Notes: generated by a model not told the origin, from the letters alone. A stretch of 5,656 bases of DNA from Acidobacteriota bacterium (GCA_003161195.1 PMOV01000077.1:1-5656), one strand, 5' to 3'; numbered from the stretch's first letter, positions 1 through 5,560 are shown. Program-made: numbers and translations.

Positions 1-662
1 CGCCAGTTCCCCTTGGCAATCTTGGCGGTAATCTCCGGTTCGAACCCAAAGCGATCCGATTTCAGCCGGATGCCGCGAATCACCGGCGTCAGCATCACCT
101 TGTAGCAAGTCTCCATGTCCGTCAGCTTCAGATTCGTAAACACGTCGGACAGCAACGTAAGAAATTTATTCGCCACGTAGTGCCAGAAATAGTGCACGCG
201 CTGCGGCCCGCCCAGAAAGCGCGAGCCGTACACCACGTCCGCGCGTCCATCCAGCAGCGGCTCCAGCAGCTTCGGATAGTCGCGCGGGTTGTACTCCAAG
301 TCCGCATCCTGCACCAGTACGATATCCCCCGTCACTTCCGCGAATCCCCGCCGCAACGCCGCACCCTTGCCCTGATTCGCGGATTGAAAAAAGAAACGCA
401 GATCCGCCAGCGGAATAGCGTCTTCGCCATCTTGCGCGGGGGCGGCCGGCTCGCCGCCGGCCTGCAGCTTCGCCATCGTCTCCAGAATCTGCCGCGTGCC
501 ATCCGTGGAAAAATCGTCCACCACGATCACTTCCTTGCGCAGCTCGGTTTCCAACACGCGGCGCAGGATTTCATCAATCGTGGATTTTTCGTTGTATACC
601 GGTATGACCACCGAAACCTTCGGATTGTCGAGCGCCGCGGGATTTCGCCGTTTAACGGTCAT
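1..662 (-). CDS. Family 2 glycosyltransferase, dolichyl-phosphate mannosyltransferase-like (3' end cut by window edge)
   Basis: The reading frame runs off the left edge, so the C-terminus is missing; 220 residues are visible. It opens with a GT-A fold: VSVVIPVYNE (about residues 17-25), VVDDFSTDGT (47-56, nucleotide-sugar Asp pair D49/D50), NQGKGAALRRGF (96-107), the metal-binding DAD (119-121) in VQDADLEY, and YGSRFLGG (145-152). FGFEPEITAKIAKG near the cut is typical of the DPM1/polyprenyl-phosphate glycosyltransferase group, which moves a sugar from a nucleotide donor to a membrane polyprenyl phosphate; the exact sugar cannot be told. No membrane segment is visible in this part. An Ala/Gly/Pro-rich stretch (about 66-87) is inserted after the first helix. 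I chose the ATG at 662; an in-frame ATG at 704 would add 14 residues, but a TACAAT box lies between the two and neither has a clear Shine-Dalgarno. It lies downstream of acpS on the same strand and could be partly co-transcribed. Confidence 0.9.
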   Translation of the reverse strand, partial: MTVKRRNPAALDNPKVSVVIPVYNEKSTIDEILRRVLETELRKEVIVVDDFSTDGTRQILETMAKLQAGGEPAAPAQDGEDAIPLADLRFFFQSANQGKGAALRRGFAEVTGDIVLVQDADLEYNPRDYPKLLEPLLDGRADVVYGSRFLGGPQRVHYFWHYVANKFLTLLSDVFTNLKLTDMETCYKVMLTPVIRGIRLKSDRFGFEPEITAKIAKGNW

Positions 663-690
663 GTAATTTTGCCGCAAGAAGTGACCCGCG

Positions 691-720
691 ATTGTAGCCG
701 CCATGCCGGGCAGGCGTAAA
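691..720 (-). promoter_or_regulatory. Possible promoter of the glycosyltransferase gene
   Basis: On the minus strand, TTTACG (720-715) resembles a -35 box with four of six consensus bases. After 18 bases comes TACAAT (696-691), a good -10 box. Transcription would start near 684, about 22 bases before the ATG at 662. This would make the ATG at 704 unusable on that transcript. It is a match by eye only. Confidence 0.4.
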
Positions 721-755
721 GCCGCACGCGTATAAGGTTGGTTGCGTAAAGCCGC
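714..755. repeat. 12-bp direct repeat between acpS and the glycosyltransferase gene
   Basis: GCGTAAAGCCGC occurs exactly at 714-725 and again at 744-755, a period of 30 bases, close to three helical turns. The copy at 714 contains the candidate -35 box of the glycosyltransferase promoter. The second copy begins just after the acpS stop codon. It may be a protein-binding pair or a small local duplication; no function is known. Confidence 0.5.
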
Positions 756-758
756 GTT

Positions 759-1136
759 TTAAGATTCAAAGATAACCTGCGCGAACGCCTGCGTACCGGT
801 GTGCGTGATGCTCATGGCGATGTGCGCAACGCCTTGGCGCTCGGCGATTTTTTTCGCTTCGCCGTGCAGCGTCATGGTGGGCCGACCGCCCGGCGCGCGC
901 ACCACTTCCAGATCCACCCAGCGCACCCCGCGCCGCCAGCCTGTGCCCAGCGCCTTCATGGCCGCTTCTTTGGCCGCAAAGCGTCCCGCGTAGCGTTCGA
1001 ATTTATTTTTCGCGCGCTCGCAGTACGCGCGCTCCCGAGCGGTAAACAGGCGCTTTAACATGCGCTCGCCGCGCCGTCCGATCGCTGCCCGTACGCGCGC
1101 TACCTCCGCAATGTCCACGCCCAGGCCGATGATCAC
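759..1136 (-). CDS. acpS: Holo-[acyl-carrier-protein] synthase AcpS
   Basis: Transfers 4'-phosphopantetheine from coenzyme A to the conserved serine of acyl carrier protein, the activation step for fatty-acid synthesis; cytosolic, Mg-dependent and normally a trimer. With the chosen start it has 125 residues, the usual AcpS length. It shows the family signature in order: IIGLGVDIAEVARVR at the N-terminus with the metal-binding Asp (D8), then RFAAKEAAMKALGTG (52-66) with the metal-binding Glu (E57), and SITHT (109-113) near the C-terminus. The start is a GTG at 1136, supported by a strong GGAGG Shine-Dalgarno at 1150-1146 with nine bases of spacing, and by family alignment in which the protein begins at IIGLG. 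A longer frame from a TTG at 1166 would add ten mostly basic residues and place the Shine-Dalgarno inside the gene. It is divergent from the yfiH-family gene. Confidence 0.96.
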   Translation of the reverse strand: MIIGLGVDIAEVARVRAAIGRRGERMLKRLFTARERAYCERAKNKFERYAGRFAAKEAAMKALGTGWRRGVRWVDLEVVRAPGGRPTMTLHGEAKKIAERQGVAHIAMSITHTGTQAFAQVIFES

Positions 1137-1145
1137 GTGTCTTCG

Positions 1146-1150
1146 CCTCC
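1146..1150 (-). promoter_or_regulatory. Shine-Dalgarno of acpS
   Basis: The minus strand reads GGAGG here, nine bases before the GTG at 1136. It decides the start in favour of GTG 1136 over the in-frame TTG at 1166. Confidence 0.8.
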
Positions 1151-1213
1151 GCAACGGTTTCTGCAAGGTTTCCGCAGGCGCGTCGCCGCTGCCGGCGCGG
1201 CCGCGACGTGCCT

Positions 1214-1219
1214 TACAAT
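1214..1219 (+). promoter_or_regulatory. -10 box (TACAAT) of the yfiH-family gene, nearly leaderless
   Basis: TACAAT ends nine bases before the ATG at 1229. Normal -10 geometry would start transcription near 1226, giving a leader of only about three bases. No Shine-Dalgarno is visible, which agrees with leaderless translation. No good -35 box is seen. The opposite strand carries TACTAT at 1223-1218, overlapping it, a weak candidate for a divergent acpS promoter. Confidence 0.45.
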
Positions 1220-1228
1220 AGTAGCCGC

Positions 1229-2164
1229 ATGGCGCCCACCCAACTACAAGACATCGTCTCGCAAAGGCGCGCCGAGCGTTCCGCCGCGCCGCGCAAGCCC
1301 GCGCCCCACAATTGGCTCGAGCGCCGCGCGGGCGGTCTGCGCGTGCTGCAGGTGGCGGCGTTTGCCAAATTGCCGTGGCTCGTCCATGGCTTTAGCACAC
1401 GCGAGGGCGGCGTGAGTCCGCTCGGCGCAGAAAAGGTGCTGAACCTGGGCTTCACCGATTGGGACGCGCGCAAGAACGTCTCGCAGAATCGGCAGCTCTT
1501 CCAGTCAGCCCTCGGCGCAAAAACCCTGTCGCTCGCCCCGCTAAAGCAGCTTCATTCAGATTTGGTGCGCTTGTTTGAGTACGCCCCGCAAGAAGCCGAA
1601 CATGGCGACGCCGCCGTAACGAATCGACCCGGCGTGTTACTAGCGGTGCAAACCGCCGACTGCGTCCCCATCCTGCTGGTCGACCGCAAAAAGCGCGCCG
1701 TGGCCGCCATTCACGCCGGCTGGCGCGGCACGCTGCGCCGCATCGCCGCCAAAGCCGTCGGCCACATGCACATGCATTTCGGCAGTACGCCCGCCGATAT
1801 TCTCGCGGCCATCGGACCCGCCATCGGCGGCTGCTGCTACCAAGTCGGCACGGAAATAGCCGCAGACTTTCTCTCGCAGTTCGCCGACGCTCCCGATTTT
1901 TTCGACGAATTTCGCACCGGCGACGAACCCAACCCCGTTCAGTGGCTTAACCAGATGCCTCCGGGCCACCAGCCGCCGCCAAAAAATGTTTTGCTCGATT
2001 TACACAAAGCGAATCATTCGCAGCTTCGCGCCACTGGCGTAGCAGACAAAAATATTTTCATCAGCAATCTCTGCACCGCCTGCCGCCCCGACCTGCTCTT
2101 CAGCTACCGCAAGCAAGGCGCAAAATCCGGCCGCATGATGGCCGCCATTGGCATTCGGATTTGA
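1229..2164 (+). CDS. pgeF: YfiH/PgeF/LACC1-family protein (multicopper-oxidase-like, polyphenol oxidase family)
   Basis: A 311-residue member of the Cu-oxidase_4 (DUF152) family. Characterised relatives are reported as purine nucleoside phosphorylase/adenosine deaminase-type enzymes (LACC1 group), as laccase-like oxidases, and in E. coli as a peptidoglycan-editing factor; which activity applies here cannot be told. Visible signatures are HGFSTREGGVS (53-63), LNLGF (71-75), QLHSD (107-111), QTADCVPILL (141-150), IHAGWRGT (161-168), GGCCYQVG (200-207), LDLHKANHSQL (256-266) and CTACRPDLLFSYRKQG (282-297). The metal-site His-Cys-His triad is present as H109, C145 and H162. The first 45 or so residues, basic and Ala-rich, precede the conserved core and make it longer than the roughly 240-260 residues usual for the family. 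I chose the ATG at 1229 because a TACAAT box sits just upstream; a GTG at 1208 lies upstream of that box. The gene symbol rests on family membership alone. Confidence 0.9.
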   Translation: MAPTQLQDIVSQRRAERSAAPRKPAPHNWLERRAGGLRVLQVAAFAKLPWLVHGFSTREGGVSPLGAEKVLNLGFTDWDARKNVSQNRQLFQSALGAKTLSLAPLKQLHSDLVRLFEYAPQEAEHGDAAVTNRPGVLLAVQTADCVPILLVDRKKRAVAAIHAGWRGTLRRIAAKAVGHMHMHFGSTPADILAAIGPAIGGCCYQVGTEIAADFLSQFADAPDFFDEFRTGDEPNPVQWLNQMPPGHQPPPKNVLLDLHKANHSQLRATGVADKNIFISNLCTACRPDLLFSYRKQGAKSGRMMAAIGIRI

Positions 2165-2182
2165 TTTTGTAGCGGCTCTTCT

Positions 2183-2208
2183 GCCTGCCCCGGTAAGACC
2201 GGGGAGGC
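2183..2208. terminator. GC-rich hairpin between convergent genes, possible two-way terminator
   Basis: CCCCGGT (2188-2194) and ACCGGGG (2198-2204) form a perfect seven-base stem with an AAG loop. GCCT (2183-2186) and AGGC (2205-2208) extend it to eleven pairs with one bulged G. It sits 19 bases after the yfiH-family stop and 32 bases after the rlmN stop. Neither side has a T-run, so it would be a hairpin without the usual U-tract, or simply a 3'-end stabiliser. Confidence 0.6.
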
Positions 2209-2239
2209 GGGCGCCGTTCGTCCAATCCACCGAAACCTT

Positions 2240-3364
2240 CTACCGCAGCACCGGCAGCGCCGCCGACCCGGCATCGTTCAACGCCAGCTGCCCGCAAGCC
2301 GCCATCACATCCCGCCCGCGCGAATAACGCGTAAACGCCGGAATCCCCTTCTCCAGCAAAATCCGGTGAAACTCCGCCAGGCTTTCCGCCGTCGGCTCGG
2401 CATACGGCAGCGCTCCCGGATTCCACGGAATCAAATTCACCTTCACGCGCCCCAGGTCCGCCATCAGCTTGGCCACCCGCCGCGCATCCCCCGGCGTGTC
2501 GTTCACCCCGCCCAGCAGCACATATTCAAACGTGACGTACTCCCGCGAGCCGCGCGGAAATTTCTTGCACGCCTCGAGTAGCACACGCAACGGATACTTT
2601 TTGTTGATCGGCATCAGCACATCGCGCTGCTCGTCGCTCGACGCGTTCAGCGAAATCGCCAGCTTCGGCCGCACCGGCTCCGCCGCCAGCCGCTCGATCC
2701 CCGGTACGATCCCGCTCGTCGAAAGCGTCACATGCCGCGGAGAAATCTTCATCCCGCGCTGATCCAGCGCAATACGCATGGCGCGCATCACCGCATCGAA
2801 GTTCAGCAGCGGCTCTCCCTGGCCCATCAGCACCACGTTGGTCTGCGGCTCGAGTCCGCTGCCTTCCGCGCCCGCCGCCACTCCGCGCTCCGCCATATCC
2901 TGCAACGGCCACAAAACCTGGGCCAGAATCTCCCCCGCCGTCAAGTTACGAATCAATCCCAATTGCGCCGTCAGGCAAAATTGGCAATCCACCGCGCAAC
3001 CCGCCTGCGTCGAAACGCAAACCGTCTGCCGCCCGTCGCTCGGCATAAACACTGTTTCCACGGACGCCGGCCGCGTCGTCCCGCGTTCTTCCCCCGGCGG
3101 CAAATCCATCAGGTAGCGCACGGATCCATCGTTCGACACAAATCGCTGTTTCACCACTGGCATGGTGATGCGCGTCTCGCTCGCAAGCCGCTCGCGCAAT
3201 GCTTTCGGTAGCGTGCTCATATCCGCCACGGCCAACTTGCGCTCCGCGTAAATCGCGCCATAAATCTGCGCCGCGCGGTAGCGTGGTTCGCCCATCGCGG
3301 CGACCAACGCCTCCAGTTCCTCCAGCGATTTGCCCAATAATTCCGTCAAGTTAGATCCCTTCAC
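2240..3364 (-). CDS. rlmN: Dual-specificity RNA methyltransferase RlmN (radical SAM)
   Basis: Methylates C2 of adenosine 2503 in 23S rRNA and, in characterised cases, A37 of some tRNAs, using a radical SAM and methyl-cysteine mechanism. The 374 residues match the family length. Seen in order: an N-terminal helical RNA-binding part with EPRYRAAQIYGAIY (26-39), VETVFMP (102-108), the radical-SAM CxxxCxxC cluster motif (C123, C127, C130), MGQGEPLLN (180-188), LSTSGIVPGIERL (214-226), LAISLNASSDEQRDVLMP (235-252), EYVLLGGVNDT (280-290), VNLIPWNP (309-316) and a C-terminal ACGQL with the methyl-carrying Cys (C357). All key residues are present. The start is GTG at 3364; an in-frame stop lies just upstream. 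TTG at 3349 is an alternative with AAGGG seven bases before it and would drop five residues. Divergent from the cysteine dioxygenase gene; no convincing promoter was found for it. Confidence 0.97.
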   Translation of the reverse strand: MKGSNLTELLGKSLEELEALVAAMGEPRYRAAQIYGAIYAERKLAVADMSTLPKALRERLASETRITMPVVKQRFVSNDGSVRYLMDLPPGEERGTTRPASVETVFMPSDGRQTVCVSTQAGCAVDCQFCLTAQLGLIRNLTAGEILAQVLWPLQDMAERGVAAGAEGSGLEPQTNVVLMGQGEPLLNFDAVMRAMRIALDQRGMKISPRHVTLSTSGIVPGIERLAAEPVRPKLAISLNASSDEQRDVLMPINKKYPLRVLLEACKKFPRGSREYVTFEYVLLGGVNDTPGDARRVAKLMADLGRVKVNLIPWNPGALPYAEPTAESLAEFHRILLEKGIPAFTRYSRGRDVMAACGQLALNDAGSAALPVLR

Positions 3365-3462
3365 CGCGTCTCTTACAGAATACTCTGTTCACGCCTCCGC
3401 CGCTGAAACACCTCTAAAACACTAGGGAATTAGCGACTTTTTCGCAAAATGCGCCAACCCAT

Positions 3463-3476
3463 CGCCGTAATCGGCG
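3463..3476. promoter_or_regulatory. Inverted repeat next to the cysteine dioxygenase -10 box, possible operator
   Basis: CGCCG-TAAT-CGGCG is a perfect five-base inverted repeat around a four-base centre. It fills the spacer position between where a -35 box should be and the TATAAT box, which begins two bases later. A repressor bound here would block the promoter. The site could also be chance in GC-rich DNA; no regulator gene is present to link to it. Confidence 0.4.
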
Positions 3477-3477
3477 C

Positions 3478-3483
3478 TATAAT
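3478..3483 (+). promoter_or_regulatory. -10 box (TATAAT) of the cysteine dioxygenase gene
   Basis: An exact TATAAT consensus 29 bases before the ATG. Transcription would start near 3490, giving a leader of about 23 bases. No -35 box stands out at the usual distance (about 3455-3460), so the promoter may need an activator or depend mainly on its -10 box. Confidence 0.6.
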
Positions 3484-3498
3484 TAAGCTTCTCCTCGC

Positions 3499-3516
3499 AT
3501 GGAGCTTTGTAAATGA
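3499..3516 (+). other. Five-codon upstream ORF (MELCK) overlapping the cysteine dioxygenase start
   Basis: ATG GAG CTT TGT AAA TGA begins inside the short leader, and its TGA overlaps the dioxygenase ATG as ATGA. It contains one cysteine codon. It has no Shine-Dalgarno of its own, but it starts only about nine bases after the predicted transcription start. If translated, it would couple to, or interfere with, the Shine-Dalgarno at 3501-3504, which lies within it. It may well be chance. Confidence 0.2.
3501..3504 (+). promoter_or_regulatory. Shine-Dalgarno of the cysteine dioxygenase gene
   Basis: GGAG with eight bases of spacing to the ATG at 3513, which supports that start. CTCC at 3491-3494 can pair with it across a six-base loop, a weak stem that might partly hide the site. 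Confidence 0.7.
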
Positions 3517-4121
3517 CCAGCCAACTCGCCAGCCCGCCCGCCATCCACCAGCTCAGCATCACTGACTGGGTTAAAAATCTCGCCGCGCTCCCCGAGTGCG
3601 AGTTCACCCTCGAAAACGTACACAGCTATCTGGTGACCCACCAAATCCAGCCGGAAAGCCTCCCGCCGTATTGCTATTTCTCCAAGGGCAATTACACGCG
3701 CAACCTGATCTTCAAGAATGCTCTCTTTGAATGCATGACCGTATGCTGGGAAATCGGCCAGGCCAGCCGCATCCACAATCATCGCGACCAGAATTGCTGG
3801 ATGGCCGCACCCATTGGCCGCCTCCGTGTGCAAAATTATCGCGTCGATGATCGCGACTCCGCGCATTCCACCTGTTGTCTCAAGCCCACACAAATGCTCG
3901 AAATGAACTCCACGCATCCCGCTTACGTCGACCCCGCCGAACCGGTTCACGAAGTCATCAATCTAGCGGAGTTCCACCAGCGCGCCGTCAGCGTCCACGT
4001 CTACTCTCGCCCCTTCGATATCTGCGAAGTCTATTCCAAGGACAAAGGCACCTACGCCGACGTCCCGCTCTTCTACACCAGCGAGTACGGCAAGCTCCAT
4101 CCCGACGCCAAATTGCTGTAA
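3513..4121 (+). CDS. cdo: Cysteine dioxygenase, type I (cupin, iron-dependent)
   Basis: Oxidises L-cysteine with O2 to cysteine sulfinate, the first step of cysteine breakdown towards taurine or sulfite; cytosolic. The 202 residues match the about 200 of the mammalian enzyme. YTRNLI (61-66) carries the Tyr and Arg that bind the substrate carboxylate (R63), pointing to cysteine rather than 3-mercaptopropionate. IHNHRDQNCWM (87-97) gives iron ligands H88 and H90; PVHEVINL (144-151) gives the third, H146; AVSVHVYSRPFD (158-169) matches the Ser-His-Tyr segment of the animal enzyme (S160, H162, Y164). C95 falls where animal enzymes have the Cys that crosslinks to that Tyr, a position that is usually Gly in bacterial enzymes. 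The start is fixed by the Shine-Dalgarno at 3501-3504. It stands alone with its own promoter, divergent from rlmN; the M16 peptidase gene follows 76 bases later and has its own candidate promoter. Confidence 0.92.
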   Translation: MTSQLASPPAIHQLSITDWVKNLAALPECEFTLENVHSYLVTHQIQPESLPPYCYFSKGNYTRNLIFKNALFECMTVCWEIGQASRIHNHRDQNCWMAAPIGRLRVQNYRVDDRDSAHSTCCLKPTQMLEMNSTHPAYVDPAEPVHEVINLAEFHQRAVSVHVYSRPFDICEVYSKDKGTYADVPLFYTSEYGKLHPDAKLL

Positions 4122-4122
4122 A

Positions 4123-4193
4123 CAATTGCGATAGGCCGTTTTCGACCTTCCGCGCCCTTGCGTGGCAATTGCCTGCTCCGTGTGTCACAATTG
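4123..4193. repeat. Three CAATTG palindromes in the cysteine dioxygenase-M16 intergenic region
   Basis: CAATTG occurs at 4123-4128, 4166-4171 and 4188-4193, with start-to-start distances of 43 and 22 bases, near four and two helical turns. The middle copy is the perfect ten-base palindrome GGCAATTGCC (4164-4173). The last lies in the eight-base palindrome ACAATTGT (4187-4194) and overlaps the candidate -10 box. Same-face spacing suggests possible binding sites; no regulator can be named. Confidence 0.4.
4186..4191 (+). promoter_or_regulatory. -10-like box (CACAAT) of the M16 peptidase gene, leaderless
   Basis: CACAAT ends six bases before the ATG at 4198, so standard geometry would place the transcription start on the A of the start codon. 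A weak -35 match, TGGCAA, lies at 4163-4168 with a 17-base spacer. There is no Shine-Dalgarno before this ATG, in keeping with a leaderless message. Confidence 0.4.
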
Positions 4194-4197
4194 TTCC

Positions 4198-5475
4198 ATG
4201 ACGACAGAACCTCGCGATATTCAAAAGCACGTTCTGCCTAATGGACTCGTGGTCATCACCGAGACCATGTCCCATGTCCGTTCCGTCTCCGTGGGCGTGT
4301 GGATCCGCAACGGCTCGCGCCGCGAAGTCCCGGAAGAAAACGGCTTGGCCCATTTCATCGAGCACATGGTTTTCAAGGGCACGGAGCGCCGCTCCGCCGA
4401 AGCCATCGCCCGCGAAATGGATTCCGTCGGCGGCATGCTCGACGCGTTCACCTCCAAGGAACAGATCTGCTTCAACGCCAAAGTGCTCGACGATCATCTC
4501 CCCATCGCCTTCGATGTTATCTCCGACCTCGTGCTGCGCCCCAAGTTCGACACCGAAGACGTGAAAAAAGAGCGTCAGGTGGTCCTCGAAGAAATCAAGA
4601 TGGACCTGGACAATCCCGAGTACATGCTGCACGAGATTTTCACGCGCAATTTCTGGCCGGGCCATGCGCTCGGCCGCCCCATTCTCGGCACGCCGGACAC
4701 GGTAAAAAAATTCAATCGCGAAGGTTTAAAATCCCGTTTCCAGCACTGGTTTGCGCCGGATCATCTGGTCATCTCCGCCGCCGGCAACGTCACGCACGAT
4801 AAGGTTCTCGCCCTGGTGCAGAAAGAATTCGGCCAGTTGCCCGCCGCCGGCGTGCTCGATAATCACATTGCGCCCGCCACCCACGCGCCCATTCACCTCG
4901 AAACGAAAAAAGACCTTGAGCAGGTGCATCTCTGCATCGGCGTGCCCTCGTTGCCGCTCGGCCACGAACGCCGCTTTTCCGCCGCGGTGCTAAACAATGT
5001 TCTTGGCGGCGGCATGTCCTCGCGCCTCTTCCAGAATATTCGCGAAAAACAAGGCTTGGCCTACGCCGTCTTCAGCGAACTCACGCCCTACTCCGACGCC
5101 GGTATGCTCACCGTCTACGCCGGCACCGGCAAGGAAACCATCGGCCAGGTCATCGATCTCACCATCAAGGAATTTCACTCCCTGAAGGAATCGCTGGTCA
5201 CCGAAGAAGAATTGCTGCGCTCCAAAAATCACCTCAAGGGCTCGCTGATGCTTTCGCTCGAGTCCACCAGTTCGCGCATGTCCAATCTCGCGCGCCAGGA
5301 ACTCTATTTCGGCCGCTTCTATTCCCTCGACGAAATTCTCGCCGGCATCGAAACCGTCACCCGCGAAGATCTGCAATCCATCGCCCAGGAATTTTTCAAG
5401 CCCGAACAAATCGCCGTCACCGTCCTCGGCCCCCTCAACGGCTTCCAACTGGACCGTTCCCGCCTCGTCTGTTAG
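4198..5475 (+). CDS. M16 family zinc peptidase (insulinase / processing-peptidase type)
   Basis: A 425-residue, single-unit M16B-type metallopeptidase, like bacterial relatives of the mitochondrial processing peptidase beta subunit and Bacillus YmxG/MlpA. The inverted zinc motif HFIEH (H52, E55, H56) is intact in NGLAHFIEHMVFKGT. The downstream Glu ligand is supplied by ERQVVLEEIKMDLDNP (125-140; E131 or E132). The second, non-catalytic M16 half is also present, with LNNVLGGGMSSRLFQNIREKQ across about 265-285 and GLAYAVFSEL (286-295). Such enzymes cleave unfolded peptides or leader segments; the substrate here is unknown. No signal peptide or membrane segment is seen, so it should be cytosolic. 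I chose the ATG at 4198 because PNGLVVITE follows at the usual distance and a -10-like box sits just upstream. A GTG at 4162 in the same frame would add twelve residues containing three Cys but lacks support. The stop codon overlaps the palindrome GCGATCGC (5475-5482). Confidence 0.95.
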   Translation: MTTEPRDIQKHVLPNGLVVITETMSHVRSVSVGVWIRNGSRREVPEENGLAHFIEHMVFKGTERRSAEAIAREMDSVGGMLDAFTSKEQICFNAKVLDDHLPIAFDVISDLVLRPKFDTEDVKKERQVVLEEIKMDLDNPEYMLHEIFTRNFWPGHALGRPILGTPDTVKKFNREGLKSRFQHWFAPDHLVISAAGNVTHDKVLALVQKEFGQLPAAGVLDNHIAPATHAPIHLETKKDLEQVHLCIGVPSLPLGHERRFSAAVLNNVLGGGMSSRLFQNIREKQGLAYAVFSELTPYSDAGMLTVYAGTGKETIGQVIDLTIKEFHSLKESLVTEEELLRSKNHLKGSLMLSLESTSSRMSNLARQELYFGRFYSLDEILAGIETVTREDLQSIAQEFFKPEQIAVTVLGPLNGFQLDRSRLVC

Positions 5476-5546
5476 CGATCGCGTTCCCGCTTCGTCCTCC
5501 AGAGCGAGGGCCGTGAAGTGACCGCGAGCATCTGCATAACTCCTCG

Positions 5547-5555
5547 TGCTAATAT
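5547..5555 (+). promoter_or_regulatory. Possible extended -10 box of the zinc-ribbon gene
   Basis: TGCTAATAT has a TG one base before a -10-like hexamer, TAATAT, matching four of six consensus bases. A start near 5562 would give a leader of about 17 bases. No -35 box is seen. Confidence 0.3.
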
Positions 5556-5560
5556 TTTCA

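Noticed and set aside
180..719. Plus-strand open frame of 179 codons opposite the glycosyltransferase gene
   Set aside because: It is antisense to a gene with clear GT2 motifs, is rich in Arg, His and Gln as expected of a shadow frame, and shows no recognisable domain.
1137..1166. Longer acpS from a TTG start
   Set aside because: AcpS proteins begin at the IIGLGVD segment, and a strong Shine-Dalgarno precedes the GTG at 1136.
3483..3950. Minus-strand open frame of 155 codons opposite cysteine dioxygenase
   Set aside because: It lies across the iron-site motifs of a well-supported gene and has no recognisable family.
4162..4197. GTG-initiated extension of the M16 protein giving an N-terminal CxxCxxC pattern
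   Set aside because: M16 enzymes do not carry such a motif, no Shine-Dalgarno supports the GTG, and the -10-like box lies inside the extension.
3988..4665. Minus-strand open frame of 225 codons spanning the cysteine dioxygenase end and the M16 start
   Set aside because: It covers two well-supported plus-strand genes and the gap between them. GC-rich codon bias makes such long antisense frames common.
5475..5482. GCGATCGC palindrome overlapping the M16 stop codon
   Set aside because: This octamer is abundant in some genomes, but a single copy here has no further support as a signal.
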